DNA from: Citromicrobium sp. UBA3494
GTDB taxonomy: Bacteria > Pseudomonadota > Alphaproteobacteria > Sphingomonadales > Sphingomonadaceae
Length of the DNA stretch: 64,000 nt
Assembly: GCA_002377695.1 (NCBI GenBank)
Contig: DFQH01000001.1
Location: 260,093 to 324,092 of the forward strand
Direction: 5' to 3'
Part shown: one piece after another, positions 44,712 to 54,092 of the stretch
Numbering within the stretch: position 1 is the first letter of the stretch
Layout of the letters: each line of letters begins with the position of its first letter
Made by a program: the position numbers and the translations under genes
Notes under the pieces: model-generated
Databases searched by the model: none
Told to the model about the DNA's origin: nothing
What the model saw: only the letters and a program-made list of their open reading frames with translations

Positions 44712-45601
44712 TCTCAGGCCCCATCGAGGCGACCATCACGCCCACCAACCACGATCTGGGCGATTTCGAGGTGCGCCGCGCGCTGCCTTCGAAGAAGCGC
44801 CGCATGGTCGGGCCCTTCATCTTCGTCGACGAGTTCGGCCCCGCACATCTGCCGCCGGGCGGCGGGATGGACGTCCGCCCGCACCCGCACATCAATCTGG
44901 CGACGGTGACATGGCTGTTCGACGGCGCGATCAACCACCGCGACAGCCTGGGCACGGCCTCCACCATCCGGCCCGGCACGGTGAACCTGATGACGGCGGG
45001 CAGCGGAATCGTGCATTCCGAACGCTCCCCGGACGACGAGCGCAAGGGCGGAGCCCGCATGTTCGGCATGCAGACGTGGCTGGCCCTGCCCGACGGGCGC
45101 GAGGAGATCGCTCCCGCGTTCGAGGCGATCGACAATCTGCCCGAAATCGAGGACGGCGGCGCCCGCGCGATCGTCATCATGGGCGAATTGTGGGGCAGCC
45201 GCGCGGAAACGACTACCTATGCCGACACCATCTATGCCGAAATCGTGCTTGCGCCCAACGGCCAACTGCCGATCGATTCGCAGGCGGACGAGCGGGCACT
45301 GATGGTCGTGGAAGGCGAAGCCACGGTGGACGGCATCGAAATGCCCAAATACACCCTCATCGTCCTCAAGCCGGGCGATGCGCCTGCGCTCAAGTCCGAA
45401 AAAGGTGCACGGGTGATGCTCATGGGCGGCGAGAGCTTTGCAAGCGAGCGACACGTTTTCTGGAACTTCGTCAGTTCGAACCGTGACCGGATCCAGCAGG
45501 CCAAGGAAGACTGGAGCGCCGGCAAGTTCCCCAAGGTGCCGGGCGACGAGGAGGAATGGATTCCCCTTCCCGAGAAACCCAAGACGGTAACCTATCCCTG
45601 A
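44708..45601 (+). CDS. Pirin family protein
   Basis: 297 residues, two cupin domains. The metal-binding N-domain has the ligands in MDVRPHPHINLATVTWLFDG and the matching NLMTAGSGIVHSERSP. The C-domain is degenerate. Bacterial pirins can act as quercetin 2,3-dioxygenases or metabolic regulators. Start ATG 44708 overlaps the GST stop. The intact first-domain His/Glu set suggests an active iron site. Confidence 0.92.
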   Translation: MISGPIEATITPTNHDLGDFEVRRALPSKKRRMVGPFIFVDEFGPAHLPPGGGMDVRPHPHINLATVTWLFDGAINHRDSLGTASTIRPGTVNLMTAGSGIVHSERSPDDERKGGARMFGMQTWLALPDGREEIAPAFEAIDNLPEIEDGGARAIVIMGELWGSRAETTTYADTIYAEIVLAPNGQLPIDSQADERALMVVEGEATVDGIEMPKYTLIVLKPGDAPALKSEKGARVMLMGGESFASERHVFWNFVSSNRDRIQQAKEDWSAGKFPKVPGDEEEWIPLPEKPKTVTYP

Positions 45602-45623
45602 GGCATCCCAGGTAGGAGCGGGC

Positions 45624-46445
45624 ATGACGGAGCAATTTGCAGGCAAGGTCGCGTGGATCACGGGCGCATCCTCGGGCATCGGTGCGGCACTGGCACGCGC
45701 ATGGTCCGACGCGGGGGCGCACATCGTTCTGTCGGGCCGCGACGAGGCGCGCCTTGCGCAGGTGGCGAAGGACTGCGCGACCGATACGCTGGTGCTGCCC
45801 TTCGATGTGCGCGATGACGCCGCGATGCGCGCCGCTTGCGAACAGGCAGTCGGCTGGAAACAGGGCGTGGACATCTTCGTCGCCAATGCGGGCATTTCGC
45901 AACGCAGCCGCGCGACCGAAACCGCGATGGAAGTCTATCGCAATATCATCGAGATCGACCTGACGGCGCAGATCTCCGCCACGCAGGCACTGCTCCCGCA
46001 TTTCACGGGGCGCGGTAGCGGACATCTTGTGTTCGTATCGTCCGTTGCGGGCAAGATCGGCATTCCGCTGCGCACCGCCTATTGCGCCGCGAAGCACGGT
46101 CTGATCGGCTATGCGGACGCGCTGCGCGCCGAACTCTCGCAATCGGGCATATCGGTGCATGTCGTGTGCCCCGGCTCCGTCGCCACCAATGTCAGCCGCA
46201 ATGCGCTGACCGCCGACGGAAGCGCGCGCGGGCGAAGCGACAGCGTGATCGAACAGGGCATGGCACCCGAAGAAGCGGCCAGGCGCATTATCGATGGCGT
46301 GGAAGAAGGCGAACGCGAGATCATCGTTGCACGAGGTGGCGAGAGCAGCTGGGGCGAGCAGCGCCGCACGCCCGACGCGCTGTTCGACGAGGTCGCGCAA
46401 CTGGTCGCCAGCGGATATATGGACAGGATCGAGGGGGAAGACTGA
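45624..46445 (+). CDS. Short-chain dehydrogenase/reductase
   Basis: 273 residues. The nucleotide-binding motif is ITGASSGIGAALARAW, followed by ANAGISQRS, the catalytic Ser in VFVSSVAGKIG and the YxxxK pair in YCAAKHGLIGYADAL. It is a classical SDR using NAD(P)H, with the acceptor unknown. A coding start at ATG 45624 has AGGAGCG upstream. It precedes the epoxide-hydrolase-like gene by two bases, so they share a message. Confidence 0.92.
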   Translation: MTEQFAGKVAWITGASSGIGAALARAWSDAGAHIVLSGRDEARLAQVAKDCATDTLVLPFDVRDDAAMRAACEQAVGWKQGVDIFVANAGISQRSRATETAMEVYRNIIEIDLTAQISATQALLPHFTGRGSGHLVFVSSVAGKIGIPLRTAYCAAKHGLIGYADALRAELSQSGISVHVVCPGSVATNVSRNALTADGSARGRSDSVIEQGMAPEEAARRIIDGVEEGEREIIVARGGESSWGEQRRTPDALFDEVAQLVASGYMDRIEGED

Positions 46446-46447
46446 CA

Positions 46448-47344
46448 ATGGAACAGACGCGCGTTACGCTCGCCAGCGGGATCGAACTCGATGTGGTGGA
46501 CCAGGGGCCCAGGGATGCTCCGGCGCTGATCTTCCTTCATGGCTTCCCCGAAAGCCACCGCACATGGCGGCACCAGATCGCGCATTTCTCGGATCGCTTC
46601 CGCTGCATCGCGCCCGACCAGCGTGGCTATCGCGGTTCGTCCAAGCCGCGCGAGGTTGAGGCCTATACGCCCGACAAGCTGATCGGCGACATCTTCCAGC
46701 TGGCCGATGCGCTGGGGATCGAGAAGTTCACCATCGTCGGCCACGACTGGGGAGGCGCGATTGCCTGGGGCACTGCGATCAGCGGCCAGATGAACGGCCG
46801 GGTGGAGCGGGCGATCATCGCCAATGCGCCCCACCCCGCGATCTTCCAGAAACTCCTCTACCTCGATCCGCACCAGCGCGAGAGCAGCCAGTACATGCGC
46901 GGCTTCCGCGATACCGCGAACGACGATCTGGTGCGCGAAAAGGGCCTGGTCGGCATCCTGATGCAGGAGGTGAAGTGGGATCGCGCTTCGGCGATGGAGG
47001 ACGAGGAGCGCGCCAAGCTGCTGGAGGAGTGGCAGGACCGCGCGGCGGCCTTCGGCATGCTCAACTGGTATCGCGCCAGCCCGGTCGTCGTCCCGCCGAT
47101 GGATGCGCCTTTCGAGCTGCCCGAAGACTATCAGCCGCCGCAACTGCCACAGCTGACCATCCCCACCCTTGTCATCTGGGCGATGGACGACATTGCCCTG
47201 CCGCCCGCCAACATCGAGGGGCTGGACGCGGTGATCGACGATCTGACCGTGGCGGAAGTGCCCGATTGCGGCCATTTCGTGCCTTGGGAAGCGCCCGAAA
47301 AGGTCAACGCCGCGATGGACGCGTTTCTGGAGCGCACGGCCTAG
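46448..47344 (+). CDS. Alpha/beta hydrolase, epoxide-hydrolase-like
   Basis: 298 residues. The HGFPESHRTWRHQI oxyanion region, the nucleophile motif VGHDWGGAIAW with Asp in the centre and the C-terminal GHFVPWEAPEKVN with His place it with soluble epoxide hydrolases and haloalkane dehalogenases. Two acid-binding Tyr of epoxide hydrolases could lie in the lid (NWYRASP). Its partner is an SDR, compatible with breakdown of an epoxide or aldehyde. The stop is nested with the convergent gene in CTAG. Confidence 0.88.
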   Translation: MEQTRVTLASGIELDVVDQGPRDAPALIFLHGFPESHRTWRHQIAHFSDRFRCIAPDQRGYRGSSKPREVEAYTPDKLIGDIFQLADALGIEKFTIVGHDWGGAIAWGTAISGQMNGRVERAIIANAPHPAIFQKLLYLDPHQRESSQYMRGFRDTANDDLVREKGLVGILMQEVKWDRASAMEDEERAKLLEEWQDRAAAFGMLNWYRASPVVVPPMDAPFELPEDYQPPQLPQLTIPTLVIWAMDDIALPPANIEGLDAVIDDLTVAEVPDCGHFVPWEAPEKVNAAMDAFLERTA

Positions 47345-47796
47345 TCGGCGGCAGAGGAGAAACCTTGCGAGCAAAGAGCCGCAAGGCCCGCATCGTCGAA
47401 AAAGGGTTCGAATTTCGGGCGCGGCGACGGCCCCTCGCCATCGTACTTGGCGGGCTGGCACCGATAGCCCCTGGACGTCTGCTTGATCGCTGGCCTGGGC
47501 ATCCACGCGATATGCCTGGGCGAGCGGCTCAGGCTCGTCGGGAAATAAACGAGGCACAACACCATCTCGGGATGGAGCGCGCTCAGCTTTCCGACATATC
47601 CGTACACCGCCTTTTCGGTCTTCTCGGCCGTGGGATACAGGCCCTTCACCTGCACGGGCCGGATGGCGATGTCGTCCCCGCTGGCGAAGGTCGCGATCAT
47701 GTCGAACCCGACATCGCGGTGGGGCAGATAAATGTTCCAGCCCGCGTCGGCCAGCACGCCGGCAACGTACATCTCCGCGAACTGGTCGCGGATCAT
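47341..47796 (-). CDS. PD-(D/E)XK-nuclease-like protein of unknown function
   Basis: 151 residues from ATG 47796. The order Glu8 (RDQFAEMYVAGVLADAG), Asp32 (DVGFDMIAT) and Gln49-Val-Lys51 (RPVQVKGLYP) matches the E...D...(E/Q)xK core of PD-(D/E)XK nucleases. A central YGYVGKLSALHPEMVLCLVYFP strand-helix follows, and the C-terminal part is Pro/Arg-rich. The start overlaps the stop of the DUF2332 gene as ATGA. A DNA-cleaving or DNA-binding role is plausible, but the Gln in place of Glu is a weak form of the motif. Confidence 0.6.
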   Translation of the reverse strand: MIRDQFAEMYVAGVLADAGWNIYLPHRDVGFDMIATFASGDDIAIRPVQVKGLYPTAEKTEKAVYGYVGKLSALHPEMVLCLVYFPTSLSRSPRHIAWMPRPAIKQTSRGYRCQPAKYDGEGPSPRPKFEPFFDDAGLAALCSQGFSSAAD

Positions 47797-48899
47797 GGTG
47801 CTTCCCATTCGACCCAGCTGCCGTGCGGGTGAGCGACCGCCAGCCTTTGCCAGTCTTCGCCTTCGCCCGACGTGCCGTTCCAGTAGCGCACGGACAGCTC
47901 GTGCCGGTGCGTATCGCGGTTGGCTTCCAGCGACACCCAGGCGAGCGGAGCCTCTTCGGTGGCCTTCCCGCCCGCGGCCTCCATCGCCCTGGTCACGATC
48001 TCGCGCTGATATTCGGGTACGTATTGCCACACGACCGAGTGCATGACGATCCGCGTGACACCCGCCTCCGGCGGTTCGGCCAGGACGCGCTCCACGAAGA
48101 CATCCGCCGATTCGCGGGCCACCTCGGGCGGCATGGTGTCGGCAGCGGCAATCGCTGCATCCATGCGGGCGAATCGTTCGGTGAATTCGGGCCAGATATA
48201 GGCCTTCAGGCGCAGCGCCTGCGCAGGGTCCGTCAGGTCGACCGGCTTCACGTCGCATCCGCGCGCACCCACGATATCGTATTTCAGCGCGGGCGGGGGC
48301 GATCCGCGCCATTCGGGGGTCAGCCGCATCGACGCACCGCCCGGCCCGGCGGTGACGCCGCCCAGGTCGAAGAAATAGCGGCGCATCATCAGGTTGATCC
48401 CCGCGCTGGCCCCGATCTCGTTGAGCGCGAATTGCGCGGGGAGGCCCCTGTCCGCCAGCCACAGCATCGCCGCTGCATAGGCCCAGCTGCGGCCAGCCTC
48501 GTTCGTTTGCGGAGGCCCGTCGAGCCATGGCATCAGGAAAGCCTCGTGCCGCTCGATCGCATCGGCAACGATCTCGTCGGGATTGCTCACCCGCTGGTCG
48601 AGATAGATCGCCGAAAGCGCATCGTCCTCTCCCGCCAGATGCAGCGCGTGCAGCCCGCCCGCAATCCGCAGCGGCAGGGCATCGGCCAGCGGCGCGCCCG
48701 CCCACTTGCGGACCCGGCGCATCACCGCCCCGCCCCGCTCGGTCTCCAGCAGATCGTACAGCGCCTGGCAGATCGTGGCAGTCACCGGCGCGCCATTATC
48801 GCGGCAATAGGCGACCTGGTTCGCGAAGGCGCGCTGCACCGCGTCGAACCCTTTCGCCTGCGGATCGACCATCTCGTATTTCGCTTCGTCGCCTGACAT
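47793..48899 (-). CDS. DUF2332 family protein
   Basis: 368 residues from ATG 48899. The family signatures I can see are [37 protein letters not shown] and [22 protein letters not shown]2332 proteins (PF10094) have a class I methyltransferase-like fold pattern, but function is not established. The gene is divergent from hisG with 49 bases between the starts, and translationally coupled to the nuclease-like gene. Confidence 0.85.
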   Translation of the reverse strand: MSGDEAKYEMVDPQAKGFDAVQRAFANQVAYCRDNGAPVTATICQALYDLLETERGGAVMRRVRKWAGAPLADALPLRIAGGLHALHLAGEDDALSAIYLDQRVSNPDEIVADAIERHEAFLMPWLDGPPQTNEAGRSWAYAAAMLWLADRGLPAQFALNEIGASAGINLMMRRYFFDLGGVTAGPGGASMRLTPEWRGSPPPALKYDIVGARGCDVKPVDLTDPAQALRLKAYIWPEFTERFARMDAAIAAADTMPPEVARESADVFVERVLAEPPEAGVTRIVMHSVVWQYVPEYQREIVTRAMEAAGGKATEEAPLAWVSLEANRDTHRHELSVRYWNGTSGEGEDWQRLAVAHPHGSWVEWEAP

Positions 48900-48948
48900 A
48901 ACTCGCGCGCAATTGCCCTTTCGTCTCGCTCGCCCTATCTGGCGCCCC

Positions 48949-49620
48949 ATGCCGCAGAGCCAACTCACCTTCGCCGTGCCCAAAGGCCGGCTTCTCGACG
49001 ATGCCCTGCCCGTGATGGAGCGCGCAGGCGTCGTGCCCGAGGCGGGTTTCCACGACAAGGCCAACCGTGCGCTGTGCTTCGCTACGACACGCGAAGATCT
49101 CCGGCTGATCCGTGTGCGCGCCTTCGACGTGGCCACCTTCGTGGCCCATGGCGCGGCGCAGATCGGCATCGTCGGATCGGACGTGATCGAGGAATTCGAG
49201 TATTCCGATCTCTACGCCCCCGTCGATCTGGACATCGGGCACTGCCACCTCGCGGTCGCCAAGCAGGCAGAGGATGCGGGCGACGTCGATGGCGAGAGCC
49301 ACGTGCGCGTGGCGACCAAGTATCCCAGCATCACCCGCCGCCATTTCGAACGCCACGGCATTCAGGCCGAGTGCGTGAAGCTGAACGGGGCGATGGAACT
49401 TGCACCTTCGCTGGGCCTCGCGCGCAGGATCGTGGATCTGGTTTCCACCGGCACCACCCTGCGCGAGAACGGGCTGGTGGAAACGATGCGCATCCTCGAC
49501 ATTACTGCCCGGCTGATCGTCAACCGGGCTGCGCTGAAGACCGACAGCCGGGTGGCCGAACTTGTCGAAGCCTTCCGCCGGGAAGCGGAGGCGCGCGCGC
49601 AGGCCAAGGTGGCTGCGTGA
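48949..49620 (+). CDS. hisG: ATP phosphoribosyltransferase, short form
   Basis: 223 residues from ATG 48949. Marks are [47 protein letters not shown] and the PRPP site [15 protein letters not shown]. It joins ATP and PRPP, the first step of histidine synthesis. The length puts it in the short HisG_S type, which lacks the C-terminal regulatory domain and needs HisZ; hisZ is not visible in this window. Its stop overlaps the hisD start as TGATG. Confidence 0.95.
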   Translation: MPQSQLTFAVPKGRLLDDALPVMERAGVVPEAGFHDKANRALCFATTREDLRLIRVRAFDVATFVAHGAAQIGIVGSDVIEEFEYSDLYAPVDLDIGHCHLAVAKQAEDAGDVDGESHVRVATKYPSITRRHFERHGIQAECVKLNGAMELAPSLGLARRIVDLVSTGTTLRENGLVETMRILDITARLIVNRAALKTDSRVAELVEAFRREAEARAQAKVAA

Positions 49621-50909
49621 TGCAGATGCTCAATGCCGGCGCGGCGGATTTCGCCGAGAACTTCGACCGTGTGGTCAATGCGCGGCGCGAAAGCGCGGAC
49701 AATGTCAGCCGCGACGTATCCGACATCCTTTCGCGCATCAGGGCGCGCGGGGACGAGGCGCTGGCCGACCTGACCATGAAGCTCGACGGTCATCACTTCT
49801 CCTCCGACGACGACTGGCGGGTGCCCGCCTGGCGGTGCGAGCGCGCCTACGAGGAGCTTGACGGCGAGCTGCGCGATGCGCTGGACCTCGCCGCGGCGCG
49901 CATTCGCTCCTATCATGAGGCCCAGAAACCCGGCCCGCGCGATTATACCGACAATGTCGGCATGCGGCTTGGCCATCGCTGGACGCCGGTGGATGCGGCA
50001 GGCGTCTACGTGCCCGGCGGACGGGCGGCCTACCCGTCCTCCCTGCTGATGAATGCGATCCCTGCGCGGGTCGCAGGGGTGGAGCGCCTGGTTGCGGTAA
50101 CGCCTACGCCCAAGGGCGAGATGAATCCGCTGGTTCTCGCCGCCGCGCATATCGCGGGCATCGACGAGATCTGGCGTGTGGGCGGCGCGCAGGCGATCGG
50201 CGCGCTGGCCTATGGCACGCAGAGAATCGCGCCGGTCGATGTCATTACCGGCCCCGGCAATGCATGGGTCGCGGAAGCCAAGCGGCAGGTGTTCGGCACG
50301 GTCGGGATCGACATGATCGCCGGACCGAGCGAGATTCTGGTCATCGCGGACGACAAGAACGATCCCGCGTGGATCGCCGCCGATCTGCTCAGCCAGGCGG
50401 AACACGATCCCAGCTCGCAATCCATCCTCATCACCGACAGCGCCGATTTCGCAGCGCAGGTGGAAGATCAGGTCGATGTGCAGGCCGCGATGCTCGCCAC
50501 CGGCAAGACCGCGCGCGCCGCGTGGGATGCGCATGGCGCGATCATCACGGTCGCCAGCCTCGACGATGCGATCCCGCTCGCCAACCGGCTCGCTGCCGAA
50601 CATGTGGAGCTGGCCGTCGACGATCCCGAGGCGCTGTTTGCCAAACTGCGCCACGCGGGCAGCGTGTTCCTGGGCCGAATGGTGCCCGAAGCGGTTGGCG
50701 ATTATGTCGCCGGCCCCAACCACGTCCTGCCCACGGGCCGCCGCGCGCGCTTTGCCAGCGGGCTTTCGGTGCTCGATTTCATGAAGCGGACCAGCTTTAT
50801 CGAGGCGGGGCCCGATGCCCTTGCCGCGGTCGGCCCTGCCGCCATCGCCCTTGCCGAAGCCGAAGGGCTTCCGGCCCATGCCCAATCCATCAGGTTGCGT
50901 CTCAAGTAA
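49620..50909 (+). CDS. hisD: Histidinol dehydrogenase
   Basis: 429 residues. It oxidises histidinol to histidine with two NAD in the last steps of the pathway. Motifs seen are VPGGRAAYPSSLLMNAIPARVAGV, VDVITGPGNAWVAEAKRQVFG, the zinc site DLLSQAEHDPSSQSILIT and AGPNHVLPTGRRARFASGLSV. Length is usual. Stop TAA overlaps the start of nusB as TAATG. Confidence 0.96.
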   Translation: MQMLNAGAADFAENFDRVVNARRESADNVSRDVSDILSRIRARGDEALADLTMKLDGHHFSSDDDWRVPAWRCERAYEELDGELRDALDLAAARIRSYHEAQKPGPRDYTDNVGMRLGHRWTPVDAAGVYVPGGRAAYPSSLLMNAIPARVAGVERLVAVTPTPKGEMNPLVLAAAHIAGIDEIWRVGGAQAIGALAYGTQRIAPVDVITGPGNAWVAEAKRQVFGTVGIDMIAGPSEILVIADDKNDPAWIAADLLSQAEHDPSSQSILITDSADFAAQVEDQVDVQAAMLATGKTARAAWDAHGAIITVASLDDAIPLANRLAAEHVELAVDDPEALFAKLRHAGSVFLGRMVPEAVGDYVAGPNHVLPTGRRARFASGLSVLDFMKRTSFIEAGPDALAAVGPAAIALAEAEGLPAHAQSIRLRLK

Positions 50910-51358
50910 TGTCCAATCAGCGTTCCACCGCGCGCTCCGCCGCGCGCCTCGCCGCCGTCCAGGCGCTCTACCAGCGCGACATGGAAGGCACCGCCCTGCC
51001 CAAGCTGCTCGACGAGTTTCACCAGCACCGGCTGGGCCGCGAGATCGAGGGCGATACCTATGCCGACGCCGAGGTGCCCTTCTTCGACGATATCGTGCGC
51101 GGTGTGGATGCCCGGCGCGAGGAAATCGACCTGCGGTTGAGCGAGAAGCTGGCCGAGGGCTGGAACCTCAAGCGGCTCGACAAGACGATGCTGCAGGTGC
51201 TGCGCTGCGGTACCTACGAGCTGATCGCCCGCGCCGACATCCCGACCGGCGCGATCATCAGCGAATATATCGACGTGGCGAAAGCCTTCTTCGACGACCG
51301 CGAGGCCAAGTTTGCCAACGGCGTGCTCGACGCCGTCGGCAAGGCTGCACGCCCCTAG
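50909..51358 (+). CDS. nusB: Transcription antitermination protein NusB
   Basis: 149 residues with SAARLAAVQALYQRDMEG at the N-terminus, and EGWNLKRLDKTMLQVLRCG and EYIDVAKAFFDDREAKFANGVL in the second half. NusB binds boxA RNA with S10 in rRNA antitermination. Placement directly after hisG-hisD by overlapping codons ties amino-acid synthesis to ribosome synthesis. The stop is nested with the convergent gene in CTAG. Confidence 0.95.
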   Translation: MSNQRSTARSAARLAAVQALYQRDMEGTALPKLLDEFHQHRLGREIEGDTYADAEVPFFDDIVRGVDARREEIDLRLSEKLAEGWNLKRLDKTMLQVLRCGTYELIARADIPTGAIISEYIDVAKAFFDDREAKFANGVLDAVGKAARP

Positions 51359-52122
51359 GTCGACGCGTAGATATTGCAGGTGAGGTAGGTCATCCCCGGC
51401 TTCGCGCTGCTTTCAACCAGCTGCACGATGGTATTCATGCCGTAGGAGCCGACCTCCCGCCCATCGACCTTCGGAATACCGCTGGGGCTGCTTTTCGCCG
51501 CCGCATCGTAATCGTCGAGCGGTTTATCCAGCAGTTCCTGCTTCCCATCGAGGTAGTATTGCTGGGTGAAGATCGCAGCGGGCATGGGATCGCCATATGC
51601 CGGGTCCAGCTCGGACAAGGTCCAGCCCGCCGCGTTGAGCCTGTCCGCCAGATCAGGCGCGTCGTCGAAATAGAGGCGAATCTCGACCCCATCGTAGGGC
51701 ATATTTTCGGCAAGGGCCTGATGGATGGCCGCGTTGGCCCACAGGCCCCGCAGGGGTAGCCCGTTCCAGTCCTCTTCCAGCGGCAGGAAGATACCGGGCA
51801 TCTGGTAGGGTTCGTCGGCCAGCGCGACCGCCCTGATGGGCGCCTTGCCTCCTGGCAAGGTGGCGCTGGCGGGTTTGGCGACGAGCATGCCGTAAGGCTC
51901 TCCCTCGCGTTCGGTCCGCATCATCGCCTCGACCACTCCGGCTGCCTTGGGCCCGAGTTCGCACTTGTCGCGATCGGCAAAGGCGAGCCAGGAATTCTGC
52001 GTTTCCACTTCGCTTGCCTGAGCGCTTGCCGGTTCCTCAACCTGCGCCCCATTCGCGTCGGCCTCGGCATTTCCGCAGGCTGCCAAAAGCGCTCCGAGCG
52101 CGACCATCGTTGCAAAACGCAA
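51355..52122 (-). CDS. Lipoprotein of unknown function
   Basis: 255 residues from TTG 52122, chosen because AAGGAGGATG lies about seven bases before it; ATG 52107 is the other option. The signal ends in the lipobox LLAACG, so it should be a lipidated envelope protein. A Glu/Ala-rich linker follows, then a globular domain with YGMLVAKPASATLPGG, LPLEEDWNGLPLRGLWANA and IFTQQYYLDGKQELLDKPL. No family is recognised. A Ca-binding or enzymatic role is not evident. Confidence 0.78.
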   Translation of the reverse strand: MRFATMVALGALLAACGNAEADANGAQVEEPASAQASEVETQNSWLAFADRDKCELGPKAAGVVEAMMRTEREGEPYGMLVAKPASATLPGGKAPIRAVALADEPYQMPGIFLPLEEDWNGLPLRGLWANAAIHQALAENMPYDGVEIRLYFDDAPDLADRLNAAGWTLSELDPAYGDPMPAAIFTQQYYLDGKQELLDKPLDDYDAAAKSSPSGIPKVDGREVGSYGMNTIVQLVESSAKPGMTYLTCNIYAST

Positions 52123-52247
52123 AACACCATCCTCCTTCGCAGCGCGACCCGCCGCCCATGCTTGCGATCGTCCGCGCCATGTCAAGCGGGCGCGCTCCAT
52201 GCGCGGCGGCGTGACGCAAGGGCGCGCGGCTGGCATAGCGTACCGCA

Positions 52248-53120
52248 ATGGCCGACGAACTTGCCTTCATCCAATCACTTCGCGCGCTCGCGCCGGACCC
52301 GGCGGCCCGCGGACTGGCGGACGATGCGGCCGTCCTGCGCATCGGCGAGGAAACGCTGGTTCTCACCAAGGACATGATGGTGGAGGGCGTGCACTGGCTG
52401 CCCGAACAATCGCTCGCCGATGTGGCGTGGAAGCTGCTTGCAGTGAACCTGTCCGACCTTGCGGCCAAGGGCGCGGAGCCGGTGGGCGTGCTGCTCGGCT
52501 ATACGATCGGCGCAGATGATGCGGCCTTTCTCGAAGGGTTCGAAGAGGCGCTGCGTGCATTCGATGTACCGCTTCTGGGCGGCGATACCGTCTCCGGCGA
52601 GGGACCGCGCACATTCAGCCTCACCGCCATCGGCCGCGCCACTCATTTGCCCGTCGCGTCGCGTCGTGGAGCGCAGGTGGGCGACGCGGTGTATCTGTGC
52701 GGATCGGCAGGCGGTGCCATGATGGGTTTCGAAGCGCTTGCGGAGGGCGGCACGGCAGATGTCACGCCATTCACCCGCCCCATCGCGCTGCTGGCGGAAG
52801 GCCGCGCCCTCGCCCCGCTCGTCACCGCGATGATGGATGTTTCGGACGGCCTGCTGCTCGATGCGTGGCGGATGGCAGAGGCAAGTCGAACCACGCTGGC
52901 GCTGGATAGCCGAGCCGTCCCCCTCGCTGCACCGGAAGCACGGCGGAACGATGCGCTGCGCTGGGGCGACGACTATGCGCTTTTGTTCACCGCGCCTGCG
53001 GATGCGCAGCTGCCCGTGGCGGCAACGCGTATCGGCTCGGTCGAAGCTCGTGGAGAAACCCCGCTGCGGCTCGACGGTGGCTGGCACGATGGGCCCCAAG
53101 GCCTCGGCTACCAGCACTGA
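52248..53120 (+). CDS. thiL: Thiamine-monophosphate kinase
   Basis: 290 residues. The PurM-like fold shows LADDAAVLRIGEETLVLTKD and MVEGVHWL, LLAVNLSDLAAKGAEPVG with the metal-binding Asp, GGDTVSGEGPRTFSLTAIG, DVSDGLLLDAW and WGDDYALLFTAP. It phosphorylates thiamine phosphate to the active diphosphate. Slightly shorter than the usual 320 residues but with all motifs. Confidence 0.94.
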   Translation: MADELAFIQSLRALAPDPAARGLADDAAVLRIGEETLVLTKDMMVEGVHWLPEQSLADVAWKLLAVNLSDLAAKGAEPVGVLLGYTIGADDAAFLEGFEEALRAFDVPLLGGDTVSGEGPRTFSLTAIGRATHLPVASRRGAQVGDAVYLCGSAGGAMMGFEALAEGGTADVTPFTRPIALLAEGRALAPLVTAMMDVSDGLLLDAWRMAEASRTTLALDSRAVPLAAPEARRNDALRWGDDYALLFTAPADAQLPVAATRIGSVEARGETPLRLDGGWHDGPQGLGYQH

Positions 53121-53123
53121 GCG

Positions 53124-54092
53124 CTAGAGCGCGGAGCAATCGACCCCGCGTTTTTCCAGGATCGGCTTCATCTCCATGTAGGCTGCCCTGGTCTTGTGAT
53201 TGGGGATGCCCGGATGCAGGTGGTGGATCAGGTGCGTCTCCATGCACATCGACAGGAAATGGCCGACATGGCTCTTGAAGATGTTCGCCTGCACATACCG
53301 CTCCGTCTGGCCCTCCCGCGGGTGATGCGGCGCCCAGCTGAGGAAATAGCGGATGTAGCTTAGCCCCAGCTGACGGGGCAGCCACCAGCACACCGCCGCT
53401 GCGATGGCATGGCCGTTCCACGCCATGGTGAAGAGCGTGGCGAGGTAGATCAGCTGGACGACCATGGTCTGCTTCAGCGCGATGCGCGATTCCCGCGTAT
53501 CGAGTGCCATGCACACCGTCTTGTAGCGGTTGATCGTGCCATCGACACGCGGCTGGCGGTTCCACCAGGTCTTGTACCAGGCCATCCACCAGTTGGGCGC
53601 CTCGTCGGTGTAGTCCGGGTCTTTCTCCGGATGGTTGCAGTGCTTGTGATGCTCCAGATGCGTCACCCGGCCCATGCTGAAGGGGACGGCGATCGGCAGC
53701 AGCGAAACCTCGCCGACCAGCTGATTGGCCCAGCGATAGCGGCTGCCGCGCTTGGCAATATTGTCATGCATCGCTTCGTGGCAGGTCACGTAACCGGCAA
53801 CGGTCAGGAAGGTGGAGACCACCAGCGTGATCAGCGGATGGACCACGCCGAACATGGTGAGCGGAAACAGCGCGAGCCACATCGCGAAGCCACCCAGCGC
53901 GGCCACCACGTAGCCCCACATCGGCCCGCCCTGATACTTGGCGGCAATGGCGCGTTCCTGTTTCAGAAGATCGACGCGGGTGTGCCGGTCCAGCGTGTCG
54001 TCGGCAGCGAGCGGCAGGGCGGGACCGTCCGCCACCTGCCGGGCGAAAACTTCCTGCGAAATCGTATCGGGCGTCGAGGGATTGTCGGTCAT
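53124..54092 (-). CDS. Fatty acid desaturase-family membrane protein
   Basis: 322 residues from ATG 54092. Three histidine boxes are seen: HEAMHDN, HLEHHKHCNH and HLIHHLHP, which bind two irons. Four to five hydrophobic segments put it in the inner membrane. The family includes lipid desaturases and carotenoid hydroxylases and ketolases; I cannot tell which from the boxes. A carotenoid role is possible in such bacteria but no crt genes are near. The start overlaps the stop of the 66-residue gene as ATGA. Confidence 0.85.
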   Translation of the reverse strand: MTDNPSTPDTISQEVFARQVADGPALPLAADDTLDRHTRVDLLKQERAIAAKYQGGPMWGYVVAALGGFAMWLALFPLTMFGVVHPLITLVVSTFLTVAGYVTCHEAMHDNIAKRGSRYRWANQLVGEVSLLPIAVPFSMGRVTHLEHHKHCNHPEKDPDYTDEAPNWWMAWYKTWWNRQPRVDGTINRYKTVCMALDTRESRIALKQTMVVQLIYLATLFTMAWNGHAIAAAVCWWLPRQLGLSYIRYFLSWAPHHPREGQTERYVQANIFKSHVGHFLSMCMETHLIHHLHPGIPNHKTRAAYMEMKPILEKRGVDCSAL

